Source: Hyphomicrobiales bacterium (lineage in GTDB: Bacteria > Pseudomonadota > Alphaproteobacteria > Rhizobiales > Rhizobiaceae). From it: a stretch of DNA of 64,000 bases. The stretch lies in contig UBMU01000016.1 of NCBI GenBank assembly GCA_900466605.1, positions 124,001-188,000 on the forward strand. Reading direction: 5' to 3'. The position numbers and the translations under genes are program-made. Within the stretch, counting starts at the first letter, position 1, and every line of letters starts with the position of its first letter. Shown here one piece after another: positions 36,695-46,149 of this stretch. Under the pieces are notes generated by a model. The model was not told the origin of the DNA. It worked only from the letters and a program-made list of their open reading frames with translations, and searched no databases.

Positions 36695-37207
36695 TTACTG
36701 TCCGCTTGGGACGGTTGCGGGCGCCGGAGCGGCAGGCGTAGCCTGTGGTGCTGCCGGAGCAGTTTGAGTAGACGCTGGTGCCGATGCGGCAGGAGTTGCC
36801 GGCGCGGTTGCAGCGGGCGCCGTTGCTGCCGGAGCCGGAGCGGACTCGCCGCCGGTCGGAACGCCGTTGCTCTGCGGGGCCGGTGCCGCCGGAGCGGTAT
36901 TGCCATTCTGGCCGCCGAGCGAATCGAGAATGCCGTTGCCCTGCCCGCTCGTCGCCGGAATGCGGTTCAGAATATCAGTCGGACGGGCTTCGTAGCGGTT
37001 GAGGATACCTAGACCGAGCGAGGTGATAAAAAACAGCGTCGCAAGGATCGCGGTCGTGCGCGTCAGCGCATTGGCCGTGCCGCGAGCAGACATGAAGCCC
37101 GAACCGCCGCCGATGCCGAGGCCGCCGCCTTCCGAGCGCTGGATGAGCACGACGCCGACAAGCGCCAGCACGATCATGAGATGGATGACAATCAAAACGG
37201 TCTGCAT
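36695..37207 (-). CDS. secG: Preprotein translocase subunit SecG with long Ala/Pro tail
   Basis: A 170-residue inner-membrane subunit of SecYEG. The canonical part is the first 80 residues: one membrane segment (MQTVLIVIHLMIVLALVGV), the loop QRSEGGGLGIGGG and FMSARGTANALTRTTAILA, then a second membrane segment. From about residue 100 the protein is low-complexity Ala/Pro/Thr (repeats like APAATAPAATAP), a tail common in rhizobial SecG and dispensable in E. coli. The ATG at 37207 begins the conserved segment; the 11 preceding in-frame codons are ignored. Confidence 0.93.
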   Translation of the reverse strand: MQTVLIVIHLMIVLALVGVVLIQRSEGGGLGIGGGSGFMSARGTANALTRTTAILATLFFITSLGLGILNRYEARPTDILNRIPATSGQGNGILDSLGGQNGNTAPAAPAPQSNGVPTGGESAPAPAATAPAATAPATPAASAPASTQTAPAAPQATPAAPAPATVPSGQ

Positions 37208-37314
37208 GGGTCCAGTCCTGCCCACACGCGCGGCGGGCATAAAGTAAAATTCTGGCGCTCTTTACATGAGGTGATGCGCTATTCCAAGCCCTTCGGCTCG
37301 GAATATACACCGCT

Positions 37315-38085
37315 CTAAGCAAGCAACGCTTCGTAAGCGCCGTAGATGGCGAGGAAATCGGTCGCTTTCAAGCTTGCTCCGCCGATCAGCGCGCCATCGA
37401 CATTCGCAACGCCCATCAACTCTCTGGCATTGCTCGGCTTGACCGAGCCTCCGTAGAGGATACGGATCTTCTTGCCCGCGTCCCCGAAACGGGCAACGAG
37501 CTCAGAACGCATGAAGGCGTGCGCCTTCTCGACGTCTTCCACCGTCGGTGTGACGCCGGTGCCAATCGCCCAAACGGGCTCGTAGGCAATGACAGCGTTC
37601 TCGGGCGTCGCACTGTCCGGCACCGAGGCGGAAAGCTGGCGCTTGATGATGTCGAGGGTCTGGCCAGCCTTGCGCTCGTCAGCCGTTTCACCGATGCAGA
37701 CGATCGCCGTCAGTTCTGCGGCGAAGGCAGCCTCCGCCTTGGCGCGGACGAGATGGTCGGTCTCGGCATGGTCAGTGCGGCGCTCCGAGTGGCCGACGAT
37801 CACGTAAGTGCCGAAGCAATCGGCAATCATCTCAGCCGAGATGTCGCCTGTGTGGGCGCCTGACGGGTTCTGGTGGCAATCCTGTGCGCCGATCGCAAGC
37901 GGGCTATCGGTGCAGAGCGCCGTGGCCACATACAGCAGCGTCGCCGGCGGGCAGATCAGCGTCTCCACGTTTTCCGACAGTGGCCCTTGAACACCTTCAG
38001 CGATCGCCTTGATCTGGTCGAGGGAGGCACGCGTGCCATTCATTTTCCAGTTTCCCGCCACGAGCGGGTGCACGTCAGGTGTCAT
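37315..38085 (-). CDS. tpiA: Triosephosphate isomerase
   Basis: A 256-residue glycolytic enzyme. Catalytic Lys is in AGNWKMNG, His in IVGHSERR, Glu in [11 protein letters not shown], with the mobile loop and the phosphate-binding [11 protein letters not shown]. The protein is complete. I start at the ATG at 38085; the ATG seven codons upstream is also possible. It lies upstream of secG on the same strand, 107 bp apart, a common rhizobial order. Confidence 0.97.
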   Translation of the reverse strand: MTPDVHPLVAGNWKMNGTRASLDQIKAIAEGVQGPLSENVETLICPPATLLYVATALCTDSPLAIGAQDCHQNPSGAHTGDISAEMIADCFGTYVIVGHSERRTDHAETDHLVRAKAEAAFAAELTAIVCIGETADERKAGQTLDIIKRQLSASVPDSATPENAVIAYEPVWAIGTGVTPTVEDVEKAHAFMRSELVARFGDAGKKIRILYGGSVKPSNARELMGVANVDGALIGGASLKATDFLAIYGAYEALLA

Positions 38086-38131
38086 GCCAGCCATCCAATC
38101 TTCCATGTATCGAGCGGCCTTAGCAAAAGCA

Positions 38132-38156
38132 GGGAGGAATGAAAAGGTTTCCTCCC
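38132..38156 (-). terminator. Probable terminator of the secreted hydrolase gene
   Basis: An 8-bp stem GGGAGGAA/TTCCTCCC with a 9-nt loop lies 118 bp after the hydrolase stop and 47 bp before tpiA. On the minus strand CTGCTTTTG follows, a weak T run. It may instead be a tpiA leader hairpin. Confidence 0.45.
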
Positions 38157-38273
38157 TTTACGTAAGGGAAATAACGGCGTTTTGTCGCGCAGATGCTTAA
38201 AATTTGGGGTCGATGTTGCTGAAAATCATAGACCTGAGCGCCACGCGCATCGTCCGGCTCTCTCTTCCGGTGA

Positions 38274-39164
38274 TCAGGAAGCCAATAGCCAGTTCAGCGT
38301 ACGGCGCCAATCGATCATCCGAATTGGAGTTCCGTGGTTGCCGCTCTGATAGAGCGCGAAATGTGTGGGGTACCCCACCTTCAGCAGCTTTTCGAAGAGT
38401 GCCCGCTGGTCGGTTGCCGCATAGACCGGATCGCGGGTGCCATGCGCGAACCACAGCGGCAGTTTGGCTTTGAAGTAGGGGCTCTTGGCAAAATCAGGAT
38501 CGGTGACGCCGCTCAGGATCACCATCCCCTTCAGCCGCCTGACGCTATCCGGATCGCGGCTGATACCCCAGCAGACTTGGTTGCCCATCGAGGCGCATGC
38601 CAGGATCACTGGCTTGCCCGGCGATTGTTCGGAGGCGTATCGGATTAGACCCGCAATTGCCGCCACGCCAGCGCTGTCGAAGCTTTTGACCGACGGCGAG
38701 TAGTAGACGCCGCCGTTCCCGGCTACCAGGTTTTTTAGCCGATTGAAGTTTCCGCCGAAGCTGTAGTCATTGACGCCGAGGCGTCTGTCGCCGTTGCGCC
38801 CGTGAATGAAGATGACCGTAAATGCCGTCCCCGAGCTTTGTCCCACTCTGGTGACATCAAGCTTTTGGTCCCCAAGCTGCAAAGTCTCGTCCGACTGCTG
38901 CTTTCGGATGCCGAGGGAGACGTATTTTTGTTGGGCGCGTTTTTCGGGTATCTGATCGCGGCCGTTGATGTCGCGCATCTCGTCGTACTCGATGACGTCG
39001 AGCGAGCCGTCATTACTCGTCTCCAGCACTTTTTGTGTGGAAAAGAGTTCGTCCTTGTAGGGTGGTAACCGTTCAGCAGCTTGGCTGCTTGCAGACGTCG
39101 CCAGGAAAAAGGCCGCAATTGCGGCGATAATAGTGCAATGACTTGTGGACATTCGCATGCGCAT
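38274..39164 (-). CDS. Exported alpha/beta-hydrolase-like protein
   Basis: A 296-residue protein with a signal peptide (MRMRMSTSHCTIIAAI...ASSQAAE). The fold signs are VIFIHGRNGDRR (oxyanion region), the nucleophile elbow CASMGNQ, an Asp region HGTRDPVY and the final His in QSGNHGTP. AGGGAACC precedes the ATG at 39164. It is probably a periplasmic esterase or hydrolase of unknown substrate. It is divergent from parE and unlinked functionally to tpiA. Confidence 0.8.
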   Translation of the reverse strand: MRMRMSTSHCTIIAAIAAFFLATSASSQAAERLPPYKDELFSTQKVLETSNDGSLDVIEYDEMRDINGRDQIPEKRAQQKYVSLGIRKQQSDETLQLGDQKLDVTRVGQSSGTAFTVIFIHGRNGDRRLGVNDYSFGGNFNRLKNLVAGNGGVYYSPSVKSFDSAGVAAIAGLIRYASEQSPGKPVILACASMGNQVCWGISRDPDSVRRLKGMVILSGVTDPDFAKSPYFKAKLPLWFAHGTRDPVYAATDQRALFEKLLKVGYPTHFALYQSGNHGTPIRMIDWRRTLNWLLAS

Positions 39165-39374
39165 GGTTCCCTGAGCCTTCTGGCCGCTTGCCATTCCACG
39201 CCCACCAACGCAAACCATTTCCTAAGAAAGTCCGCCGGATCAGGCGGCGTCGCGTAAAAAGGCGCTTTCTGGCAAAATCTGCCTGATTCGCAAACGTGAC
39301 ATCAAATGCGGTGATTTTGGGTCAGGCTTGGCGCAGGCCGCCTGCCCCGACAGGATGAAGATCTGAACGGCCCC

Positions 39375-41447
39375 ATGGACGATAGTAACGACCTCTTTTC
39401 CGGACTGCCCCTGACACCGAAGCAGGAGGAAGCTCCAAAGCCAGCCGAGCCGCCAAAGGTAGCGCCCGCCGAGGCCGCTGCTCCGGTCTTGCGTCCGGCA
39501 CCGGTGAGCTCGACATCAGACGACTATGGCGCGTCCTCGATCCGCGTTCTCGAGGGACTCGAGCCCGTTCGTATGCGCCCGGGCATGTACATCGGGGGCA
39601 CCGACGAAAAGGCCCTGCACCATCTGTTCGCCGAGGTCATCGACAACTCGATGGACGAAGCGGTCGCGGGTCACGCCAACTTCATCGAGGTCTATCTCGA
39701 CCGCGAAGGCTATCTGACAGTCAGCGACAACGGACGCGGGATACCCGTCGAAAACCATCCGCAGGTTCCGGGAAAGTCGACGCTCGAAGTCATCATGACC
39801 AAGCTGCACGCCGGCGGCAAGTTCGACGGCAAGGCTTACGAAACGTCAGGCGGTCTGCACGGCGTTGGTGTGTCTGTCGTCAACGCCCTTTCCGACGTGC
39901 TGGAAGTTGAGGTCGCGCGTAATCGAAAGCTGTACCGCCAGCGCTTTTCCCGCGGTCTGCCGCAGGGCGAACTTGAAGAACTGGGCGATGTTCATAACCG
40001 TCGCGGCACACGCGTCCGCTTCCACCCCGATCCGCAGATTTTCGGCGAGCATGCAAAGTTCGATGCGGGACGCGTGTTCCGCATGGCTCGCTCGAAGGCC
40101 TACCTCTTCGGCGGCGTGGAAATCCGCTGGAGCTGCGAGGAAGGCGTGCTGCCGCAAGGCTCGGAGGTACCTGACAAGGCGGTCTTCCACTTCCCCGGCG
40201 GTCTGAAGGATTACCTGCAGGCGACGATGGGCAAGGAATTCACCGTCACCCGCGAGATCTTCGCAGGCAAGACGGAGAAAACCAGCGGTCACGGCTCGCT
40301 TGAGTGGGCAATCACCTGGTACGGCGGCGATCCGCAAGTTCATTCCTACTGCAATACGATCCCGACGCCCGAAGGTGGCACGCACGAGGCGGGCCTTCGC
40401 ATCGCGCTAACCAAAGGCCTGAAGAACTACGCCGACCTGACGCAGAACAAGCGCGCCGCCCAGATCACGACCGATGACGTGATGATCTCCGCAGTTGGTA
40501 TGTTGTCGGTCTTCATTCGCGAGCCTGAATTCGTCGGCCAGACGAAGGACAAGCTCGCGACCGTCGAAGCTCAGCGTATCGTTGAAAACGCCCTTCGCGA
40601 CCCGTTCGACCACTACCTCGCTGACAATCCGAACGAAGCAGCCAAGCTGCTCGACTGGGTCATCGAGCGTGCGGAGGAGCGCCTGCGCCGCCGCAAGGAA
40701 AAGGAAGTCAACCGCAAGACTGCTGTGCGCAAGCTGCGCCTGCCCGGCAAGCTCGCGGATTGTGCGCAGAACACTGCCCAGGGCGCCGAACTCTTCATCG
40801 TCGAAGGTGACTCGGCAGGTGGCTCTGCCAAGCAGGCGCGCAACCGCGCCAACCAGGCCATCCTTCCGCTGCGCGGCAAGATTCTCAACGTCGCAAGCGC
40901 CGGTCGCGAGAAGCTTGGCGCCAACCAGCAGCTGGCCGACCTGAGTCAGGCGCTCGGCTGCGGCACACGCTCGAAGTATCGCGAAGAGGACCTTCGCTAC
41001 GAACGCATTATCGTCATGACCGACGCCGACGTTGACGGCGCTCATATTGCGTCGCTGCTTATCACGTTCTTTTATCAGGAGATGCCTGAGCTGGTTCGTG
41101 GCGGTCACCTCTTCCTTGCCGTGCCGCCGCTCTACAAGATCACCCAGGGTGCGAAGTCGGCTTATGCCCGCGACGACGCGCACCGGGCGGAGCTGATGGA
41201 GACCGAGTTCAAGGGTAAGGCCAAAGTCGAAATCAGCCGCTTCAAAGGTCTCGGCGAAATGCTCCCGGCGCAGCTCAAGGAAACCACAATGGACCCGAGC
41301 AAGCGCACGCTCTTGCGCGTGATCATTGACGAGGTCGACTTCGAAGGCACGCGCACGGCGGTCGACGACTTGATGGGAACGAAGCCGGAAGCGCGATTCC
41401 GGTTCATTCAGGATCGTGCGGCCTTTGCGGAAAACCTCGACATCTGA
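39375..41447 (+). CDS. parE: DNA topoisomerase IV subunit B
   Basis: A 690-residue type II topoisomerase ATPase subunit that decatenates daughter chromosomes with ParC. The GHKL ATP site shows EVIDNSMDEAVAG and VSDNGRGIPVE, the transducer region follows, and the TOPRIM motif is VEGDSAGGSAKQAR with DADVDGAHIA. The extension of about 45 residues rich in Pro/Ala before GASSIRVLEGLEPVR is usual in alphaproteobacterial ParE. It lacks the GyrB C-terminal insert, hence ParE rather than GyrB. It converges with the OsmC gene, only 5 bp apart. Confidence 0.94.
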   Translation: MDDSNDLFSGLPLTPKQEEAPKPAEPPKVAPAEAAAPVLRPAPVSSTSDDYGASSIRVLEGLEPVRMRPGMYIGGTDEKALHHLFAEVIDNSMDEAVAGHANFIEVYLDREGYLTVSDNGRGIPVENHPQVPGKSTLEVIMTKLHAGGKFDGKAYETSGGLHGVGVSVVNALSDVLEVEVARNRKLYRQRFSRGLPQGELEELGDVHNRRGTRVRFHPDPQIFGEHAKFDAGRVFRMARSKAYLFGGVEIRWSCEEGVLPQGSEVPDKAVFHFPGGLKDYLQATMGKEFTVTREIFAGKTEKTSGHGSLEWAITWYGGDPQVHSYCNTIPTPEGGTHEAGLRIALTKGLKNYADLTQNKRAAQITTDDVMISAVGMLSVFIREPEFVGQTKDKLATVEAQRIVENALRDPFDHYLADNPNEAAKLLDWVIERAEERLRRRKEKEVNRKTAVRKLRLPGKLADCAQNTAQGAELFIVEGDSAGGSAKQARNRANQAILPLRGKILNVASAGREKLGANQQLADLSQALGCGTRSKYREEDLRYERIIVMTDADVDGAHIASLLITFFYQEMPELVRGGHLFLAVPPLYKITQGAKSAYARDDAHRAELMETEFKGKAKVEISRFKGLGEMLPAQLKETTMDPSKRTLLRVIIDEVDFEGTRTAVDDLMGTKPEARFRFIQDRAAFAENLDI

Positions 41448-41452
41448 GACGA

Positions 41453-41908
41453 TTAGTCGAGACGTACCGTAATTTCCGTCTTCACGGAGTTGGCGAGGAA
41501 GCACAGTTCATGCGCCTCGTGGTGTAATTTGCGTTCCATCTCGCGGCTTGGCTTGTCGCTGGCATATATGACATGCGGTCGAAGCTCGACTTGGCTCACC
41601 ATGGTTCTGCCTTGCACTGTTTCCATGAGGCCCGTTGCCGCATCGACGTAGCTGTCGACCATGATGCGTTTCTTTGACGCAAGCCACAGATAGAAAAGCA
41701 TATGGCAGCTCGATAACGCTGCAACGTAGGCCTCCTCTGGATCCACATTTTCCGCCAGCGCGTAAGGCAGCGGCACATTGTGCGGCGAAGCGGAGGCTTC
41801 GACGGTGGCGCCGCCGTCGAAGCTCCACGTGTGTCCACGGCTATAGCGGCCGTCGATAAAGCTTGCCGCGCCGCGCTCCCACGCGACCTCTGCGGAAAAC
41901 GTCGTCAT
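41453..41908 (-). CDS. OsmC-family peroxide reductase
   Basis: A 151-residue OsmC/Ohr-family protein. The two redox cysteines are in ALSSCHMLFY and HELCFLANS, and the N-terminal dimer strand WSFDGGATVEAS is present. Such proteins reduce organic hydroperoxides using thiols. It is downstream of the GntR gene by 3 bp on the same strand, so the regulator may control this unit. Confidence 0.88.
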   Translation of the reverse strand: MTTFSAEVAWERGAASFIDGRYSRGHTWSFDGGATVEASASPHNVPLPYALAENVDPEEAYVAALSSCHMLFYLWLASKKRIMVDSYVDAATGLMETVQGRTMVSQVELRPHVIYASDKPSREMERKLHHEAHELCFLANSVKTEITVRLD

Positions 41909-41911
41909 CTG

Positions 41912-42529
41912 TCATTCTCCTTCGCGCGTCAGACGCGCTGTTGTCATCAGCAAATGGTCCGACAACGCCTGCAGCGCCGCAGCTTCGTCACGACGTGCGC
42001 AGGCCTCTATGATGGCGCGATGCTCGGCATGAAGGATGACACGTTCATCGGAGCCCTTCGGCTGCCTCAGATAGGCGCGGCGCGATTCACGTCGCAATTC
42101 ATCGATCATGGAGAGAAGACGGACGTTGCCGCAACGCCCGTAGAGCGTTCGATGAAAGGCGACATCCAGTTCTTCCAGGACGGCTGGATCCTCCTCTTCG
42201 ACCAGGTCCTCGTTGAGGCGGCGTGCCTTACGCAGATCGCTATCGCCGAGCATCGGCAGCGCTCCACGTAGCGCGATGTTCTCCAATGCCGCGCGAATCT
42301 CCGCGAGTTCACGAGCCTGCTCCTCCGTCAAACCAGAAACCGCGAGACTTCGGTCTGGTCGCCGGTCGAGCAGACCAGACGCAAGAAGTCGGACAAGTGC
42401 CTGCCGAACCGGCTGCCGGCTTACGCCAAATCGTTCTGCCAGAAGTTCCTGTTTCAAGACTGTCCCTGGCTGCAGGCTGCCACTTTCGATTTCGCGCCGG
42501 AGTACCGTTGTAATCATATTTGTATCCAT
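41912..42529 (-). CDS. GntR-family (FCD) transcriptional regulator
   Basis: A 205-residue regulator with an N-terminal winged helix (FGVSRQPVRQALVRLLASGLL) and an all-helical FCD domain. Potential metal-binding histidines are in DVAFHRTLY, HAEHRAIIEA and SDHLLMTTARL. The annotated ATG (42529) lies inside an imperfect palindrome; the ATG four codons later is an alternative. It is the first gene of a two-gene unit with the OsmC gene, which suggests control of a peroxide or organic-acid response; the effector is unknown. Confidence 0.87.
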   Translation of the reverse strand: MDTNMITTVLRREIESGSLQPGTVLKQELLAERFGVSRQPVRQALVRLLASGLLDRRPDRSLAVSGLTEEQARELAEIRAALENIALRGALPMLGDSDLRKARRLNEDLVEEEDPAVLEELDVAFHRTLYGRCGNVRLLSMIDELRRESRRAYLRQPKGSDERVILHAEHRAIIEACARRDEAAALQALSDHLLMTTARLTREGE

Positions 42530-42537
42530 GGATCCAA
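42520..42537. promoter_or_regulatory. Imperfect palindrome over the GntR start, possible operator
   Basis: TTGTATCCATGGATCCAA is symmetric apart from one position on each side and includes the first ATG of the GntR gene. It is the size expected for a GntR dimer site and could give autorepression. Confidence 0.35.
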
Positions 42538-42734
42538 ACTATATGATCGAGGGGATCCTGGCAACCTTCGCGAAGGAGTCTTGTCATATTGATTGCGGAG
42601 AATGGGGTTAAGGAGCGTAGTATAGATCACCGGCGATCTCGGGTGCGCTAGTCGGTGGCATAAATCGGTCATTGTGCTTGCGCCGGACCGATGCATGGCC
42701 CATATCCATAGTCAAAACAGGGGGAAAAGAACGA

Positions 42735-43913
42735 GTGAGCCTTCCGAACAACAATATTCAGCGAGAGTCGCGATGGCTGGGCCCCTCGGCCCCTGCCCGT
42801 ACGCCGCTAATCCCCTCGATCTCTGCAGCGCGCTGGCTGCTGATCCTTGTTGTCGCGGCTGGCGTCTACTTCTTCTATGGCTTTGCTGTCCCGGTGCTTG
42901 CTGCGCTTGTCATCGGCTTTGCAAGTTGGCCGCTTTACCGTCGGTTACTCGTGCGGGTCGGTGGAAACACGACGATCGCGGCTACCATCGCCATCGTGCT
43001 GATCGTCACGTTCCTGGTCTTGCCGATCGTTTTTGCGGTAACCTATACGACAGGCGAGGTGCGCGAGTGGGTGGCCTGGGCAGTCCACGCGAACAGGTCC
43101 GGTGCACCGACGCCGCAATGGATTCTCTCCCTTCCTTTTGCCGGCCCTTACCTCGATGAATTGTGGACCAGATATATCGGCAGCCCCGGCTCCATGGGCG
43201 AGGTGATCCAGGCCGTCAGCGGTGCCAATATCGGCAATATTTATCGGGCGGTTCTCGCCGCCGGCGGTGGCGCGTTCCACCTGCTGTTGACACTGCTTTT
43301 CATGCTGATTGCGCTCTTCTTCGTCTATCGCGATGGTTCCTCCTTCTCGCAGCAGATCGATATGCTCGGAGAGCGCATTCTCCCGAACCGCTGGGAACGG
43401 ATTTCGCGAGTCGTACCGGCAACCATCAGCTCGACTGTCATGGGCATGACGCTGATCGCGATCGGCGAAGGCATCGTGCTCGGCGTCGCCTATTGGGTCG
43501 CCGGCGTCCCCTCGCCTGTCACGCTCGGCGTTCTCACCGGTATCATGGCATTGATACCCGGTGGCGCGCCGCTCTCCTTTACCCTGGTATCTGTATATCT
43601 GCTGGCCAGCGGCTCACATGTTGCCGGCGTTGGCCTCTTCGTTTGGGGAACGGTCGAACTGTTCATCGTCGACAAGACATTGCGGCCCAAGTTGGTCGGT
43701 GGTCCGATCAAGCTTCCTTTCCTGCCGACGTTCTTCGGTCTTGTTGGCGGCGTGAAGACGATGGGCTTCCTCGGCCTCTTCATCGGGCCGGTCCTGATGG
43801 CGCTTATCGTCGCGATCTGGCGGGAGTGGATGCACGAAGTTCGCGATGCGGAAGCAGGCCCACGGGTCATGCTCGACGAGCAGGCTCCACCGGCGTCTCG
43901 CGCGGCGGAATGA
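42735..43913 (+). CDS. AI-2E-family (PerM/YdiK) membrane transporter
   Basis: A 392-residue polytopic membrane protein of the AI-2E transporter family. Two N-terminal hydrophobic segments (ILVVAAGVYFFYGF, VLAALVIGFASWPLYRRL) are typical. The conserved C-terminal part holds GVLTGIMALIPGGAPLSF and KTMGFLGLFIGPVLMAL. The start is a GTG at 42735 after GGGGAAAAGAACGA. Family members export small molecules or act as Na+/H+ antiporters; the AI-2 name does not establish the substrate. It ends directly against the convergent GNAT gene. Confidence 0.88.
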   Translation: MSLPNNNIQRESRWLGPSAPARTPLIPSISAARWLLILVVAAGVYFFYGFAVPVLAALVIGFASWPLYRRLLVRVGGNTTIAATIAIVLIVTFLVLPIVFAVTYTTGEVREWVAWAVHANRSGAPTPQWILSLPFAGPYLDELWTRYIGSPGSMGEVIQAVSGANIGNIYRAVLAAGGGAFHLLLTLLFMLIALFFVYRDGSSFSQQIDMLGERILPNRWERISRVVPATISSTVMGMTLIAIGEGIVLGVAYWVAGVPSPVTLGVLTGIMALIPGGAPLSFTLVSVYLLASGSHVAGVGLFVWGTVELFIVDKTLRPKLVGGPIKLPFLPTFFGLVGGVKTMGFLGLFIGPVLMALIVAIWREWMHEVRDAEAGPRVMLDEQAPPASRAAE

Positions 43914-44372
43914 CTAGGGTAGCCGCTTTTCCATGAACAGGCTGAGCGGGTCCGGCAGGTAGCTGCCGAAGGGTTGGATCTCGACATAACCATATTTGCG
44001 GTAAAGCGTGATTGCTTCCGGTTGGTAGATGCCGGTTTCGAGGCGAACGGCCCAAAGCTTCTTTTCAGCTGCGGCTGCTTCGAGCGCGTCCATCAGCCGG
44101 CTAGCCACCTTCAAGCCGCGCGCAGTCGGATCGACGAACATACGTTTGATCTCTGCTGTTCCATCGCCGGCCTCGACCAGTGCGCAGCAGCCGACCACGG
44201 CACCATCGTTACGAGCGACGAAGAAGCTGACTGTGGGCTTTTCCAACGTTGAAACATCGACGAGGTGGTTGCTTTCGGGCGGATACAGCGATTGGGCGTA
44301 GGCATCGGACATGTCGAGCAGGCGAAGCACACCTTGCTGGCGAGGTGGTTCGAGAGCAATCGTAAAGGACAC
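43914..44372 (-). CDS. GNAT-family N-acetyltransferase
   Basis: A 152-residue acetyltransferase. The acetyl-CoA-binding strand and loop read EIKRMFVDPTARGLKVASRLM (GLKVA replaces the commoner GxGxG/A), and YRKYGYVEIQPFGSY is the C-terminal signature. I choose the GTG at 44372 with AGGA eight bases upstream; an ATG 11 codons earlier has no ribosome site. Substrate is unknown. Confidence 0.85.
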   Translation of the reverse strand: MSFTIALEPPRQQGVLRLLDMSDAYAQSLYPPESNHLVDVSTLEKPTVSFFVARNDGAVVGCCALVEAGDGTAEIKRMFVDPTARGLKVASRLMDALEAAAAEKKLWAVRLETGIYQPEAITLYRKYGYVEIQPFGSYLPDPLSLFMEKRLP

Positions 44373-44490
44373 GGTATTTTTCCTGTGTTGGGCAGCGTCC
44401 TGCATGACGAAAAGTTAATGCAGGCGCGCCTTCATTCTGTTGGAATTCCAGCCTCTAAAGAGCAGAGTTTCAATATTCAAAGGCTATATT

Positions 44491-44904
44491 ATGCAAGCTG
44501 TTCTGGTGGCAATGACCATCCTGGGATGCAACGACTCGGTTACACAATGTAACTACCTCGCCACGGTCGAGAAACAGTGGGAGACGGTTGCAACGTGCGA
44601 CGCCGATTCGGAAAGACAACTGAAGCACTTTACGAATGTCAGCTATCCCACAGTCATTGCGGTCTGCGAGCCACCGAAACCTGCCGTACTGCCCCCGGAA
44701 ACGCCGAAATCTATCGCAGAAAACGCGCCAACCCCGCCTGCACCAGCTGAAACCCAAAGTCGACTGTCCGCTTTCACCGATCGCGTGGCGGGCCAGGTGC
44801 GTGCGCACCTGCCCTCTGGAAGCGATATGAAAACGGTGCTGGTTTCACCGGTCCATTTCGTCTCGGGAAGCTACTCCTGGGTTGCAAAGCGCCTGCACGA
44901 CTAG
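44491..44904 (+). CDS. Hypothetical protein, cysteine-containing, possibly exported
   Basis: A 137-residue protein of unknown function. It begins MQAVLVAMTILGCNDSVTQC, with several cysteines in the first 60 residues, followed by a proline-rich linker (PPKPAVLPPETPK) and a final conserved-looking segment (VSPVHFVSGSYSWVAKRL). I vaguely recall similar short rhizobial proteins. AAAGG precedes the ATG. The stop overlaps the convergent DUF2336 gene by 4 bp. Confidence 0.65.
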   Translation: MQAVLVAMTILGCNDSVTQCNYLATVEKQWETVATCDADSERQLKHFTNVSYPTVIAVCEPPKPAVLPPETPKSIAENAPTPPAPAETQSRLSAFTDRVAGQVRAHLPSGSDMKTVLVSPVHFVSGSYSWVAKRLHD

Positions 44905-46037
44905 GCTGCGGCGAGAGACGCCACATGCGCGTAGGCCCGTGCGTGCTGCCGCTGTTCCGAAATTTGCAGTCTTTCCACCAGGTCGAGGAGTTCTCCGACG
45001 GCTCCGTGCGTTTCATACCGGCGGAACTTCGCAAGCAGCCTGCCGCAGACGTCGCCAAGCATTGTGGCGGAAAGGTCTTTCGATGCTTCCCGCCACAGCA
45101 GCGTGGCTTCGACGAAGACGATGCTGATGTCGCGGCAAAGGCCGGACGATTCGTAGAGGGCGCGCACCGCGTGCATGCGCCCTGTCGCCAGGATCGAGCG
45201 CACGCGCCGCTCTTCGCAGCCCGTCAGATTCACGATGGCGGCGGCAAAGAACTCGGCCTTCCCAGAGCACAGGGCGTGCATCAGGAAGGACGGTGTCAGG
45301 TGGCCGCTTACGCGCAAGTGTTCGACAAGATCTGAAAGCTCGCGCGGTGCAATCTCGCCCGCGATAGAAACGATGGCAGCTTCATTGGCCTCCCGGCTGA
45401 TTCGATGCAGGCGGTACCGGTCAATTGTCGCCTGCGCCAATGGTAGATTGACGAGCGCGACGCTGACATGCTGCGTCAGCAGCTGGCGCGCGTCTGCCGG
45501 CAGATCCGAACGATCGAGGAGCAGGTTGCGGATTTCGCATTGGTGACCAAGGCGCTCGGCAATCCTCTTGAGCGAGCAAGGTGCGATTGTCGCCCCGTCG
45601 TTTTCGAGAAGGCACAGTACGCTCTCCTCTTCGCCGATTTCAGCAAGCGCGGCTGCGACTGCTCTCGAGATTACGGCCCGCGCTGCTATCAGCATACGGG
45701 TGACGCTGCTTCCGCCGGCCGCGAGATCGACCAGATCCGCGTCAGATAGCAAAGGCGAACATGTGACGGCGTGGCACGCAATCTCCGACTGGTCAGCCGC
45801 CAGCGAAAGAATAATGGTTCGCGGCGCGTCCGGTGACCACGAGATTGCTTCGGCAAGCGCCAGTCTCACTTTGGGAGATGGATCGTCGAGCAGAAAGGTC
45901 ATGGCCATCTCGGCCGCTGCGCGTTCTTCTGCAGCCATCTCGGACTGCAGATAGGCTCTGCCGAGGGCGTTGGCCGCACGGGCCTTGTCTCCGGCCTTGG
46001 CGGTTTCCGCCCAACGAAGAAATGCTTCTACGATCAC
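44901..46037 (-). CDS. DUF2336 helical-repeat protein
   Basis: A 378-residue mostly alpha-helical protein of the DUF2336 family common in Rhizobiales. HEAT-like repeats are suggested by LLDDPSPKVRLALAEAI followed by regularly spaced similar helices. The start is uncertain. I choose the GTG at 46037 (GGGG upstream), which gives the usual family opening VIVEAFLRWAETA; an ATG 12 codons earlier is the alternative. Function is unknown. Confidence 0.82.
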   Translation of the reverse strand: MIVEAFLRWAETAKAGDKARAANALGRAYLQSEMAAEERAAAEMAMTFLLDDPSPKVRLALAEAISWSPDAPRTIILSLAADQSEIACHAVTCSPLLSDADLVDLAAGGSSVTRMLIAARAVISRAVAAALAEIGEEESVLCLLENDGATIAPCSLKRIAERLGHQCEIRNLLLDRSDLPADARQLLTQHVSVALVNLPLAQATIDRYRLHRISREANEAAIVSIAGEIAPRELSDLVEHLRVSGHLTPSFLMHALCSGKAEFFAAAIVNLTGCEERRVRSILATGRMHAVRALYESSGLCRDISIVFVEATLLWREASKDLSATMLGDVCGRLLAKFRRYETHGAVGELLDLVERLQISEQRQHARAYAHVASLAAA

Positions 46038-46149
46038 CCGTGTGCCCCATGCCCGAATGCGATTCTCTCGCATCCCAATCAGTAGGATTACGGTATGCTC
46101 AAAAAGTTTATGATTGGTTCACCATGTTCGTTAAGTGCTGTCGCCAGCA

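Noticed and set aside
40407..41504. A 365-codon minus-strand frame over parE
   Set aside because: Antisense to the conserved TOPRIM region; no independent support.
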